This document shows positions 10,741 through 21,557 of a stretch of 64,000 nt of DNA, in pieces. The notes beneath the pieces were generated by a model, which saw nothing but the letters and a program-made list of their open reading frames with translations, had not been told where the DNA came from and did no database searches. Source of the stretch: Agarophyton chilense (taxonomy: Eukaryota > Rhodophyta > Florideophyceae > Gracilariales > Gracilariaceae); NCBI GenBank assembly GCA_030374765.1, contig JARGXX010000075.1, positions 930,001 through 994,000 of the forward strand. Direction: 5' to 3'. Each line of letters starts with the position of its first letter. Position 1 is the stretch's first letter. The translations under genes were made by a program, and so were the position numbers.

Positions 10741-13329
10741 TCGGTAATTACGCGACCTTTTTCCGGTTTTGCATTCCGGTTTACCGTCAAGGTGATGACA
10801 GGATCGCGCCGCCTCCACGCACGCGTTCGAACCAATTCGGTGCCACGTCGGTGCACCTCGCGCCGCCTCGTGGATTCGTCACCGATACCTCGAAGGGATG
10901 GGTCGTCCCCACAAGCAGCACCAGCGCCCGAGAGATGTGAGGTGCCGCTTACCATTGAGTTTGAAGAAGTCGGCGATTCCGAGGGGATTGATACCCCTGC
11001 AGTTTTGCCTTAAAGGTCGGATTGGTCTCGTTCCACGATACCTCAAAGGTTTGGAACCGCTCGCGACCGTACGCCGGCCACTGTTGCACCTGGAAGGTCG
11101 GTGTCGGTAGTACCAGAAAGGTTGGAAACGTTGGCCGTCTCTCCAGAACGGACCGAGGAGGCTCCACTTCAGAAGGATGAATACCCGCTGGTGTTCACCG
11201 CGGCGGTGGAGGTCGAGTCATCACCTCATTCGTCGGGTCGAGCTACAGCCTTCCCAACCATGTAAGGTAGCGGCCCATCGTGTGGCCGTGGACGCGGGGG
11301 TAGTACCAAGAGGGTGACTGGCTCGACTTCTCAAACGCCTACCAATACTGGTTTTGGCAGCGTGCCTGTCCCTGCGACACAGTTCTCCCCTGGAACTCCG
11401 GCTGACCCGTACCAACGCAGTGGTGGACTTCCTCCCACAACACAAACCAATTGGGCTCACAATCTCGCGTTCGGTGCGGCGAACCGGACGACGAGTCAGT
11501 ATGGACCTTTTGGTATTACCTTCGACCAGGTGACGAACAATGACCTGTTGAAGCACGATTGGCCTGTGGCGGTGCGTAATTCGTCATTGCCGGCAGCTCT
11601 TACCAGACCACAATAGGATATTTACTTGGGTTTGTCCCGTTAGAACTGCGAGCGCCTTCGCTTCGTTCCATTGCTTTTGAAGAAACGGGACCAAGAGTCT
11701 CAACCTTGTCAGGGTTGACTGGAAAGTTACCAAAGTCAGCAGCGTCATACACCTTTGAGGTATTTCATCCCGCCGATATATCCGAGCGACTTGCCGTATG
11801 TGCGCATCGACCCGGACCTGGATTATTACCGTCGATTGGTGGTGCAAGTGTGCCAGGACCCGTCTATTCCGTAGACTTACATTCCGGTTTCACCTGACGT
11901 CGTTTCCCTGAATCGGCCTTTCACCACCATCAATTGGGCTGACCGTATTAGTTGGGGCGAGGATGCAGCGACGGAGAGTCGCGTTTGCACTCGCAACTCT
12001 TACACTCGCGTTATGCATATGTTTCATAACGTCAAGTACTTCTCACAACCTACGAAGGGCAGACGCGATTGGTACGTGCTTTGACCAGAGTGGTGGGGGT
12101 CCTATGAGGTTCCGTTATCTCTGAGCGTGCCCACTCCGCCGGTTTTGGCGTACTTCGGGAGTCAGATTTCCCGGATCCTAGAGCAGTACTACCTCATTTG
12201 GTCGATTGCCCTCTCGGAGAGGACCGTGTTGGTTGCCATCCTGGCTCTGGAGGCCGCCCATTACGGTATCGATTGCGATTGCGACAATCCCGACTCTGAC
12301 ATATACCGAGATGGTGTTCAACCTGTAGGTCGCATCTTCTTCATACCTCCGAGGGTTGCCAAGGATACTTTCCGATTTGGTTACGAGAACATCGTGGAGG
12401 GGACCGATTATACCGTGAAGGACTTGGACTCGTATCTCGAGCAGAGCAAGAACTACCATTGGTATTCCCATCAAAGTTGGGAGGCTTTCGATCCCGCAAC
12501 TTGGGAGGTTGTGCCTCGCCACGCCGAATATTATCCCAGGGAGCCTCCTGTTTATGGAGCTCCCGCGAGCCCCGAACCTTATCACGGGACTGTGGAGACA
12601 CCGGTTGGTCGTTATGCTGGTCCCTTCCCGTCCGAGCCGTTACCTCAAGGTCGTAAGTCGCCTGTCCTTACGGGTGTGACTCCTACTCAACCGAGCTCCT
12701 CGCGGGTTGCTGGTCCGGTTCGACCTCTGTTGGCGGAAATTGCTCGTATTCCGCCTCAACCTATGATGGATTCTCCGGCCGTGGTCGGTTTGCTGGCTCG
12801 AATTCGCCAGTCTTGCGTTACCAACTTTCAGAGAGCTGGTCTTACCTCAGTGGTTGCTGCATTATCGCTCCTTGAAGGTTTGCTGCCGCGCCATGCGCAA
12901 TACATGAAGGCGCTGAACCAACTTGGTGAGTTCCGGATTCAGTTCCAGTTGGACATTGACCAACTGGCCACCCGTCAGGTTGCCAATCTGGCAAGCGTCT
13001 CTGCTGCTGCGCCATCTGATCCTTTGACGGATCCCCTTCCAGGTGCTAACTTGAACCCTGCGGTTTTTCAACCCGCTCCGGCGGTTCCTCTCGTTCATTC
13101 TCTTTTGGTTTTTACTCCTCTCCCCAGTGGCGGGGGTACCGCTCCTCCCTACCTCCTAGGTCGATGGCTCCTAGCATTTCTGCAAATTTTTCTCCGTGGG
13201 TGGTCAATAACACGGGTCCTCCTGATTCCATTGCTCCTAAACCTACAGGTCCTTCTTAAAGTAAATTGTTGTCTCTTCTTGTCTCTTATACTGTTATATT
13301 TGGTTTTTCTTTCGTGTCCTCCCTTGTAG
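10741..13329 (+). pseudogene. Antisense ORF of G1 (homologue of 18230-20059), unknown function
   Basis: One plus-strand frame runs about 863 codons with no frameshift and only seven internal stops (11011, 11263, 11614, 11641, 11716, 11872, 12082) before the terminator at 13327. About 40 would be expected by chance. The longest uninterrupted piece is 12085-13329. The N-terminal third is Ser/Thr/Pro/Arg-rich with an NTGFGSVPVP motif. A mid region contains INWADRISW and, near 12350-12440, VAKDTFRFGYE followed by DYTVKDLDSYLEQS. A Pro-rich linker (about 12490-12770) precedes a helical C-terminal part (RPLLAEIARIPPQ onward). The motif order matches the G2 copy. It lies antisense to pol, between the G1 3' LTR and the chromodomain, with stops about 90 bases apart. 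I recognise no known domain; it is a decayed copy of an element-encoded protein. Confidence 0.65.
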
Positions 13330-13419
13330 GTAATCTGACAAGCATATGCGTCCACCTTCTGCGGAAAACGACTTTTTTTCTCCCCCTTCCTTTGGCCTGA
13401 GTACCACGGAGGTTTAAGG

Positions 13420-13887
13420 TTAGCCGTCTGCAGGCATCGGCTCCTTGCGACGGCGCCAGTACCTGATACGGAAGTGTGGGGGCGTTGCGGCTGGGGGTTC
13501 GAGGGTGTCCCCTCCTGAGCCCGAGCCATACCATCTGACGGTGTACTTCAGACCATTAGAGGTTCGCGTGTGGTTCACAAGACAGTCAATGGGAAATTCC
13601 TCTGAGGTTTGGTCCTGATCTTTAGGGGGAACGCCACCTCGAGGGTTCATATGTTCCGAGTTGGGAGCTTCGTTTGTGGGAGCCGGCTCGGGAGCTCCCT
13701 CTGTTACCGTGTGAAGTTCCAATTCCGTCCCTGTTAGAGGGTTGTAATCCGGATCATCCCGTTGTATTTCATCATTCACCTCAATTGGGGTGGGGTCCTC
13801 CGAGGGTCGAGTGCGCAGAGCTACCCCTCTGGGCTCTCGGGCTGTGGTGCCTGCCTTAATGCGATGTTGAACGCTTTCAGGTGCCAC
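13420..13887 (-). pseudogene. G1 integrase tail with chromodomain
   Basis: An acidic Pro-rich linker leads to a chromodomain-like end, FPIDCLVNHTRTSNGLKYTV then RWYG, a DTLEP in place of the usual DTWEP, and FRIRYWRRR. In chromoviruses this module directs integration to marked chromatin. The frame is shared with the upstream GPY segment (13903-14277); one in-frame stop between them separates the two. Confidence 0.7.
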
Positions 13888-13902
13888 CTTAATACGATCA
13901 AT

Positions 13903-14277
13903 TTATATCGTATTCGGTATTTCATCTTGTTCAACCGTAACGGTGTGGTCTGATGCGTTCAATACCCTATAAGGTCCCACTGATTTGGGTAGAAGCTTCG
14001 AATTGATATCTCTATCAATAGCTTCATCGTCCGCTTCATCATCCGGCCGTGGTCTTTTACCTGAAGGTGGGTTGTCTATGTAGACATATTGTCCCGATGA
14101 TACAGAGACCACTTTGGTTACCCTACGGTCGTAGTCGGCCTTGTACCGCTTATGGGCTGCAGTGAGGCGGCTCCCTGCATGTTTGAGAGCCCTTCTCAAC
14201 CTCACAAGGGTATTTCGCTTGACCTGGGCAGGGTTCAGTGCGCCAGCTGCAGTTCTGGTGTTATGGTATCCCTGCAC
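13903..14277 (-). pseudogene. G1 integrase C-terminal (GPY/F) segment
   Basis: This continues the integrase after a frameshift near 14277. It has the helical linker (RLRRALKHAGSRLTAAHKRY), a basic stretch, SSGQYVYIDNPPSGK and the GPYRVLNASDHTVTVEQ motif, the GPY/F signature of gypsy integrases. Confidence 0.75.
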
Positions 14278-14906
14278 TACAATACCTGGGGGTGTCGCGA
14301 AAGAACCAAATGAAAGGGAGTTGTATGCGTTGACCGATGTTTCTGAAGGTTATAAGAGTAGGTGAGCGGTTGCACCAGCTCATCCCACCCAGTTTGGTGC
14401 TCTTCCGTATAGTGTCGTAGCCTTGACACCAATGTGTTGTTAAAGCGCTCGACCTGTCCGTTCGTCTGCGGGTGGTAGGCAGTAGTGAAATATGGCTTGA
14501 TACCCAAGAGGTTACACACTGCTTCGAAGAATTCCGATGCAAGGTTTGAACCATTATCGGTGAGTAAATACAGTGATGCACCATACGGGTAGACCCAATT
14601 GTTGAGGAACGCGATCGCCAGCTTTGTTGACTTCGTCTCCTGTAAAGGTATCGCTCTCGTGAGCTTCGAGAACCTGTCGGTGATTACTAGAATGTGCTGA
14701 TACCCATTCCTGTTCTTGGGAAGTGGTCCTAGAAGGTCCATCGCAACAAACTTCAGCAGACCCGCTGCTGGAAACAGCTTGAGGTACTTTCGATGCTCTC
14801 GAATACCACCGCGGGTACGAACACAGGATTCGCATTGACCTACAAAGGTATAGACATCATGTGCCATTTGAGGCCAATAGAACTGTTGCCTCAAGGTGTA
14901 ATACAT
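14277..14906 (-). pseudogene. G1 integrase catalytic core (DD35E complete)
   Basis: This 209-codon open segment holds the second half of the zinc finger (CESC, residues 25-28) and the whole integrase core. The catalytic triad is visible as Asp57 (AMDLLGP), Asp117 (LLTDNGSN) and Glu153 (GQVERFNN), with exactly 35 residues between the last two. The core itself looks intact, while frameshifts on both sides (about 14895 and 14277) separate it from RNase H and from the C-terminal domains. Confidence 0.88.
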
Positions 14907-15793
14907 CCTGGTCGCACCGGGCGCCCCAATAGTCGCGGGTAGTGCGCTAGATACAAGACTCTCGGACGCAGTGCCTTTGGAACCACCTTTTGATGGCTAC
15001 CATCCAAGGTTGACCTTCTCATGATGTACCCATTGTGGTCCACATCGAATGGAAATCCTTTGAAACGGATTTGATGAGCCAGGATTCTGCAGTACGCATC
15101 CTGTGCCTGTTCTCGTATAAATTCCTCTCGGGTTACGGGCATGACGTTAGTTTTCTCTAGGGTCAGTATCTGCGTTGCCATGTCGGTTTTCCGCAAGGCA
15201 CCTTCTTCAGGTAAGTCCCAACATCCTTCTAGGTGTTCGCCGGTACCATTTTGGTTTGATGACACCAAAAAGCAAGGGATATCATCACCAATAGGTTCTG
15301 TCTCTAACCCTGAGGTGTTTAAGCGTGACATAGCGTCAGCTATGTTGTGCTTGATACCTGGACGGTACTGTACGTCGTATTCAAACTCCGACAGTCTCAA
15401 CCTCCAACGGGAAAGTCTACCAGATGCATCTGCGAGTCCGAGGATCCTCCTTGAGGCGTCGTGGTCTGTGCGCAACGTAGAGCGCTCACCATAAAGGTAT
15501 GGACGGAGCATCAACATGCTCCACACTACTGCTAGACATTTCTTCTCGGTTACCGTGTAGTTCTGCTCCGCCTCACTCATAGCGCGGCTCCAGTACCCGA
15601 TAGGTAATTTGTCTCCGTTGTGCTGCTCCTGCATGAGACAACAACCAATTTGGGCATGGGATGCATCCGTATCCAGCGTGTACGGTAGACCTGTCTTCGG
15701 TAACGCTAAGATTGGCGGCGACAACAGCGCTCGTTTCAATTCCTCAAAAGTATCCATTTCGTCGTTCGATAGTCTCAAACCGTTCAGGTTCAC
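14891..15793 (-). pseudogene. G1 RNase H and integrase zinc-binding start
   Basis: This 300-codon segment carries a Ty3-type RNase H: the TLDTDAS aspartate, EKKCLAVVW glutamate, RTDHDA aspartate and HNIADAMSR aspartate mark the four-acid site. The following connection and the first half of the integrase zinc finger (LYLAHYPRLLGRP) end at a frameshift near 14895. It is out of frame with the RT segment upstream, the shift lying in the 15744-15793 overlap. Confidence 0.85.
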
Positions 15794-17491
15794 CTTTCTG
15801 GAGATTCTTGTTGAGGGGAGTCGCTATTTTCGCGAATCCCTTCACGAAGCGACGATAGACGGTACATAAACCTATAAAGGATCGTACGTCTGTCTGGGAT
15901 CGTGGCAACTGGACCTCCTGTACGGCTCTAATGTTGCTTGGCAAAACCTCTAGGGTACCAGGGCCTATGATGTGTCCCAGGTATTCAACCGTTCTGGTAA
16001 AGAAGACGCATTTGCGTGGCTTCAGCGTCACCCCCGCCTCAGGTAGGAGGGTTAGTACTGTGCGTACTTGTGCAAAGTGCTCTTCTACCGATCTGGAAGA
16101 GATGATTACATCATCGATGTATACCAAGGCGGTTGTCCATTTAACCTTCGAAAGGATGATGTCCAGCGCCCTTTGAAAGGTGGCTGGAGCATTGAACAAC
16201 CCAAATGGCTTCCGCGTGAAGCGAAACAAACGTGTATGTCACGTGAAGGTCGTTTTATCTCGATCTTCCTCACCTACAGGTACCTTCCAATAACCACAAT
16301 TGGCATCCAACGTGGTAAATATCTGCGCATCTCCGAAGGAGTCGATGCACTCATCCATTTTAGGTATCGGGTACGAATCCCTGACCGTCACGCTATTGAG
16401 CCTCCTGTATTACACACAGAACCTCATACGGTTATCCCCTTTCTTCTGAAACAGAACCACGGGACTAGCCCAATCTGAGTTGGCTGGTTCAATTACACCT
16501 TCTTGGATCATTCGCTCCACTTCTTTGAGTTCTACTTCTCTCGCCTTCGGACCTGCACTGTATGGTTGCTGATAAATCGGCTTCGAGTCAGGGAGGAGCT
16601 CGATGCGATGCTGTGTGGCCTTAATTTGGCCCAGATGGCCTGACCACATAGTTTCAAACTCCTCCAGAAGGTCGAGAATACGGCCCTGCAGTTCCCCGTT
16701 ATCTTCACCGATCTGAACTGTATCTCGCCATTTCCTCTCAGGGTCAGGTTCCTTTTCTTTGTCTACCGATGCCTTATCAGTTAGCTTTGCTTCCAAGTTG
16801 GTACTTATCGATACCTTTGTGGTTTTGGACACATTTGCGCACCCCCCTTCCATATCGAAGGCGACCTCGCCGAGATCAGTGTGAGCTACGGTGAAGACCC
16901 CTTGTGGTGACGGCAGTGCGATGCCAACATTGGTATTCATAGGCAACTTCACGTCGTGACTGCTGAAGTTGCTGAGACACACCTTAAAGGGTTGATTTGG
17001 GATGTTGTCGACAGTCTCGTTGGCCATCAAGGTGAGGTGTCGATGTGCTCACGTCGGATGGTTTTGTAGTTTGACCAGCTCGTGGGTCGCAGACGACACC
17101 GGTACCAATATTTGGTGCATTGGCGGGATAACAACCTGTTTGGTAATGCGCACTTTGTTGGAGACCGTTTTGGTGGATATCCTCTTGTTTGGTTTGACGA
17201 ACCATCCCCGTTTGGATTCCTTATTACCTAAAATGGCAATTCGTCCCCTGTGACGTAGGGCAACTGTATGGGAACCAGGAAGGATAGCTTTGACATGTCT
17301 GTAATTGAAGTTCGTACCTAGTAGGCAGTCTGTTGGTAAACGGTCGACAACAAAGAATTGCAGACTTACCTTGAGGTGTCCGAGCTGCACCACAGTGGTG
17401 AGCATATCTCAAAGGTTTAATGGGCGCTCATTTGCATCCACCAGCGGGTTGTTGCCGGGAGGTCGGCTCAAGTTCCGAAGTACCGCCTCAG
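15744..17491 (-). pseudogene. G1 protease C-terminal half plus reverse transcriptase
   Basis: One frame resumes directly at the CTCAG target site with the rest of the protease (TDCLLGTNF, then a KQVV..PP.H linker) and runs through a full reverse transcriptase. It includes SDWASPVVLFQKK, TTLDANCGYW (motif A) and ALVYIDDVIIS (YxDD box). In-frame stops occur at about 17408, 17049, 16410 and 16238; the one at 16410 replaces a residue in the RFCV(D)YRRLN motif. The C-terminal connection RSFIGLCTVYRRFVKGFAKI reaches the frameshift near 15780. Confidence 0.85.
17487..17491. repeat. Target-site duplication of G2, left copy (CTCAG)
   Basis: CTCAG abuts the left LTR tip TGTAGTAT and recurs at 27140-27144 after the right LTR tip ATACTACA. 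Five bases is usual for Ty3/gypsy integrases. Confidence 0.9.
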
Positions 17492-18205
17492 TGTAGTATC
17501 CGCTCTATCGGAGAGAGCAGACACCTGCGACAGCGTTCGGACTGTCGATGGGTCGCTTGCAGCGAATGAAAAGGGGTGGTAGTGCTACAAAACCAGCGAG
17601 CTAGAAGTGGGGTGTAAGGCCACTACTCTCCCGCGAGGATGAACAGTGCAACTGTAAAACGTTAATGGAACGTAGGTACGAGACGGCTCGTGAAGTGGTT
17701 GGGGGCTGACTATCTATTATAGCTCGTCTAGATCTCCGGTTAAGGAATCCTAAGCGAGGAACAGAATAGTCATGATGCCCATGTTGTCTCCTTTACTTGG
17801 AGTTGGCGCTCACCTCTGGTACCCTATATACTGTGTACCAGGGTGAGTGCCCAAATAAAAATATAAATAATACCCAGTGGTCAGCCACTTAGACAAACCA
17901 CTGTATGGGTGTGGTCCTTAAAGGACGTCTAGCTACAAAGGGTAGTAAAGCCCTCCACGTGGATCGCTACTACATGCGCCGTTTCCAATATGGCATTCCC
18001 CTAGGAAGGGTCGCAACTATGCGCGCGCCGTGGTAAGCCACTCGACCCATGACGCCACGTGTTCCACTAAGACATTCTGCCTCTAGGCATCTTATGCGGG
18101 ATGCCGCTTCATATCACAGTGCTGATGATAACACTCACTTATGAGTTCCAACCGCAACTTCGCGAAACCACCCTACCGGATTCCCCGACATAGTAGAATA
18201 CTACA
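17492..18205 (-). repeat. G2 3' LTR (714 bp)
   Basis: It runs from TGTAGTAT to ATACTACA. A 17-18 bp stem (17805-17822 with 17835-17851) holds CCTATATACTGT in its loop, followed by an AT-rich block. By eye it differs from the right LTR at a few percent of positions. It also retains about 40 bases (TATCCGCTC... to near 17530) missing from the right copy. Confidence 0.93.
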
Positions 18206-18216
18206 CACCCCCCTCG
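18206..18216 (-). promoter_or_regulatory. Polypurine tract of G2
   Basis: On the minus strand a GAGGGGGGTG run lies directly before the 3' LTR, the standard plus-strand priming site. The antisense ORF starts only 14 bases further on. Confidence 0.7.
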
Positions 18217-18229
18217 TTAAGCGCGAACC

Positions 18230-20059
18230 ATGGGGGACGCAAGAAGCGTTTATACGCAGTCGGACTGGTGTTCCGGGTACTCATCGTCATCACGAATTCT
18301 TCGCCGCCCGACCAACTCTTACAGTTCTCAACAGCATTCTGTTCCTCACCGCTCTTCAGCTCGATCTCTCGTGATGGATCCGGACGCCGGGTCCAACCCG
18401 TTCCAGCCCTCCTCTGAGGATGCGCCTTCTGGGGCTCCGTCTAACACTGCTGGTTATTATGTGTCGCAGCCTACTGCTCAACTCGGTCCATACCGTTCGT
18501 TCCCCACACCGTACACCGGATTCCGGTCGGTACCGTTACCTCAGCCAACCATGGCTCCGATGCCGAACGCGGCTTACGTCGCCTCTGCGGGTGTGATTCG
18601 AGCTCCTTCTCGTCGTGCTCAGCGGAGCTACCCGCACCCTGCGGATTTCTATGGACGAGATCCTCTCGACAACATTGAACTTTTCGCGCAAGCGCCCTGG
18701 TTTGATCTAGTTGCTATCCGCGATGACGCGTTGATACAACAGTATGTACACGGTGGGTACTTTCCTGACGGTATTCCGGAACACGCGATTTAAAGCGACG
18801 ACTGGGCGAGCCATATTGCTTTACCAGACAACGCGATTGCGCGACATTCAACGGAAACCTTGTCCGAAGCCCGTATGCGGTTCACCAAGCTGATTTACCA
18901 GCTTCTCCACCCATTCATCAGTACGGTTCTCCTCCTGCAAGACTGAGAACTAGATTCCTGGAAAGCCCGTACCAACGGTGAAGGTTACTTGTATATCGAG
19001 ACACTCGTTGAAGTCGATGTTAGCGGTTGGCGCGGTGTGCGCGGTGTGTGTGATGCAGCTCTCTGCTTTCAGCAACCTCTTCTTCGTGCGGAGTTCCGCT
19101 TCCTTCGAAAGCGTGACTTTGCCTATTGGGATTATCCCCGTTGGGAACGTCGTACTCGATCACGTCTGGGCTGTTTGGTGCCTTATCAAATGATCGAGAT
19201 TGACCGCATCCGGCGAAGAGCGCGCTTCGGGCGCTACATCGGTATTTCGGAGCATTGGGCGGCGATCGAGAGTCCTCGTGGTTGCCCTGTGGAGCTTCCA
19301 CTGGCGATCTCCTACATCGGGTCCGCGTTGGTTAACGACCGGTTCTCGGGATATTAAACCGTTTTTTATACCGGTTTTATCGCCAAGATGGCCGTCTTCC
19401 TCCTGTGGGATGCTTATGATACCTTTAGAGTTTGGTACATGTCGCCCACAGCGCGAAAGTATGCGAGAGAACTCGATCTTTCCCTTGTCCTGGGATCCCG
19501 TGCGAACCATGCCAACTTCCTCCATCTTGTGGATTCGATCGGCATTGTCGATTGGTCTGGAGTGCCAGCTGATCAATTCGCTCGCGGAACCTGTGCAAGA
19601 CACCACGACCATTCTCCTGGACGAACAGCAAGTGCTGGAGATTTCGTTTGGTACGACCCCTGGACGCGCCAGTTGATCACCTCCGAGCAGGCTCGCTTTC
19701 TTCGGGAGAACCCGCGTGACATGCCACCGAACCAGCTTATTGGATACGTGTACGATGCTACTCCATCCGAGAACGGAGAGGAACCGTATGAGGAAGCGCC
19801 GGGAGCTGAGGCTGAACTCGGTTACGAGGACGAGCCAGAGCTGGCAGGCGTGGCGACTTCCGTCGACTAATCCGCAGCGGCGGGAGTTGCTCAAGAGAAC
19901 TTTCATGGGTTTACCCAACAACCGAGTGCAGTGCCGGTCGAAGATCCAGGCTCGGATCCGCTTAGGCAGTTCCTCTTAGATGCGGGCTTTCCCGTGGACC
20001 AAGTTGAGGGTGATCGCGCACAGCTTCTTGCGAACCTGCGTTCTCGCACGTCTCTTTGA
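18230..20059 (+). pseudogene. Antisense ORF of G2 (homologue of 10741-13329), unknown function
   Basis: It starts at an ATG in good context (GAACCATGG), 24 bases inside the element from the 3' LTR, and keeps a single frame for 609 codons. Four internal stops interrupt it (TAA 18791, TGA 18944, TAA 19355, TAA 19868), where about 28 would be expected by chance, and there is no frameshift. The N-terminal 150 residues are Ser/Pro/Arg-rich and include PYTGFRSVPLPQ. A middle part has SDDWASHIALP and a basic DRIRRRARFGRYIG. Next come WDAYDTFRVWY and ARELDLSLVLGS, then an acidic Glu/Ala/Pro stretch and a short helical end (FLLDAGFPVDQVEGDRAQLL). Motifs TGFxSVPxP, xxWA(D/S)xI, DTFRxxY and DL(D)S align in order with the G1 frame. 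No known domain is recognised. The stop codons are each one C-to-T change from CAA or CGA. Confidence 0.7.
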
Positions 20060-20339
20060 TGACCCTAGAAAAGACTCCTAGTCAACTATTCAACACCCTT
20101 GCGGTGGTATCTTGATACCAAGAAAACTCCGGTGACTTCGTGTCTTCACGTTCCCATCTTATCTTCTAGTCTTCATCTCTTCTCGCTTCTCGAGTTCTTC
20201 AATCCTTCTTCTCGCTTCTCTAGTTTGTCATAGGTGATAATCAGTAAATGTCCTTTGCTTGCGTGTCTTCACGTTTCCTCTTCATGATTTCTTGTTTTAT
20301 TCTCGCCTTTCGAGTTTTTACTACCTTTGTAGCCCATAC

Positions 20340-21311
20340 TTATAAATGGGATGTGCCCATGAGCCCGACTATCGAGGAGTCGATCTCCCTGGGGAGTGGT
20401 AATCGCATGCGTCGATTATATCGCACGAGCTGCGAACGGGGGATATGAGCTATAAGTTCCCACGTATCCGTTTCCGGAGGAAAACCGTACCCACGCACTC
20501 GATACAGTATTTCTCTAGTATCTTCATGCTCGCCATGTTCATATATGCGATTTATAACATATTCATGGGCGTTTCCCAATGCTTTCGCTGTTGGCGCGAG
20601 ACTCCTGTTAACTGGTTTGAAATGCCTTAGGGCTGACCCAAGCGTCTCTGTGTTAGCAGTCTCAGCGTCGCTGACCGTTCGCTCGTCGACTAACTGTCGT
20701 TCTGCTCGCAGGGGCACTGTACTCATTCCTTGAGAACCTTTCTCAGATAAAGAGCTATCCTGTTTTCCAGGTTCCATAGAAGCGTACTTCTTCCTACTTC
20801 TCAATTCCATTCGTGGATGAACTTCCTTCGGTTTATCCGATTCTGACTGCTGTTCGGTGGACGATGGTGCTTGCACCACGGCATGAGGCGATACCTCTTC
20901 TCCTTCCTGCCCACGGGGGATGGGAGCCGATATCGGCGGAACAGCGAGTGGCGCTTCACATGACGGTTCAGCCTGAAGCGGAAACGGCGCGTTTTCGCGT
21001 GCACTCGTTTCCAAGTCCTTCGGGCCAAAGTCCAAAACATCTTTCCTGCTTTCAGGTTCCATTTCTGTACTTACGGGTGTGCGCGTGCCACGGGGCATAT
21101 CTCGATACTTCGAGAAGCGGTCGTTGATTACCAATAGGTAGCGATGACCTCGCCTTGAGCGAATCAATTCCCCTAGGATGTCGATACTGACGTATTGTAA
21201 AGGCGCTTTCGCCTGGAATAACGTCATCGGTTTCCGCTTCCTGTAACGCTTCATGCGATTCTTTGCATATGTTGTACACAACCTCACTGTAGAATGGCAG
21301 TCCATTCCCAA
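20340..21311 (-). pseudogene. G2 integrase, internally deleted, with chromodomain
   Basis: After the second half of the zinc finger (CHSTVRLCTTYAKNRMKRY) the core begins normally with VSIDILGELI (first catalytic Asp) and YLLVINDRFSKY. At about 21100 the frame jumps to an acidic, Pro-rich linker. The part carrying the second Asp and the catalytic Glu, about 85-100 codons, and the usual GPY motif are missing, yet the frame is kept. The segment ends in a chromodomain: EYVINRIYEHGEHEDTREI, LYRVRGYG, DTWELIAHIP and VRYNRR. The product could bind chromatin but not integrate. Confidence 0.8.
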
Positions 21312-21317
21312 AGTAGG

Positions 21318-21557
21318 TCAGTTAAAATCTTTTCTTAGGGTCATGAACAACTTCGTTCTTCCTGGATGACCAGACAGCCTGCTGTAGTGTGCTAGATGGA
21401 GTACTTGACTCTTCAAGACGTGTGGAATAAAGATTTGATCATGCTTTTGGACATGTCTTAACAGTATTCCTCGTGAATCGAGTGAAAAGGGGAGCTTCTC
21501 ACCCCCCGTTAAGACGAGAGCGTATCGACGCACAAAACGTATCAGCGTGTTTCTCAT
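21318..21557 (-). pseudogene. G2 RNase H-integrase connection and zinc-finger start
   Basis: It contains HLAHYSRLSGHPGRTKLFMTL, the HH half of the integrase zinc finger, and ends in one in-frame stop at 21318 before the segment at 21311. It is out of frame with RNase H, the shift falling in the overlap at 21499-21557. Confidence 0.75.

Noticed and set aside
9368..13400. Reading the plus-strand frames of G1 as gag of a separate plus-strand element
   Set aside because: The same arrangement sits inside the exact LTR boundaries of G2, and both elements already have gag on the minus strand.
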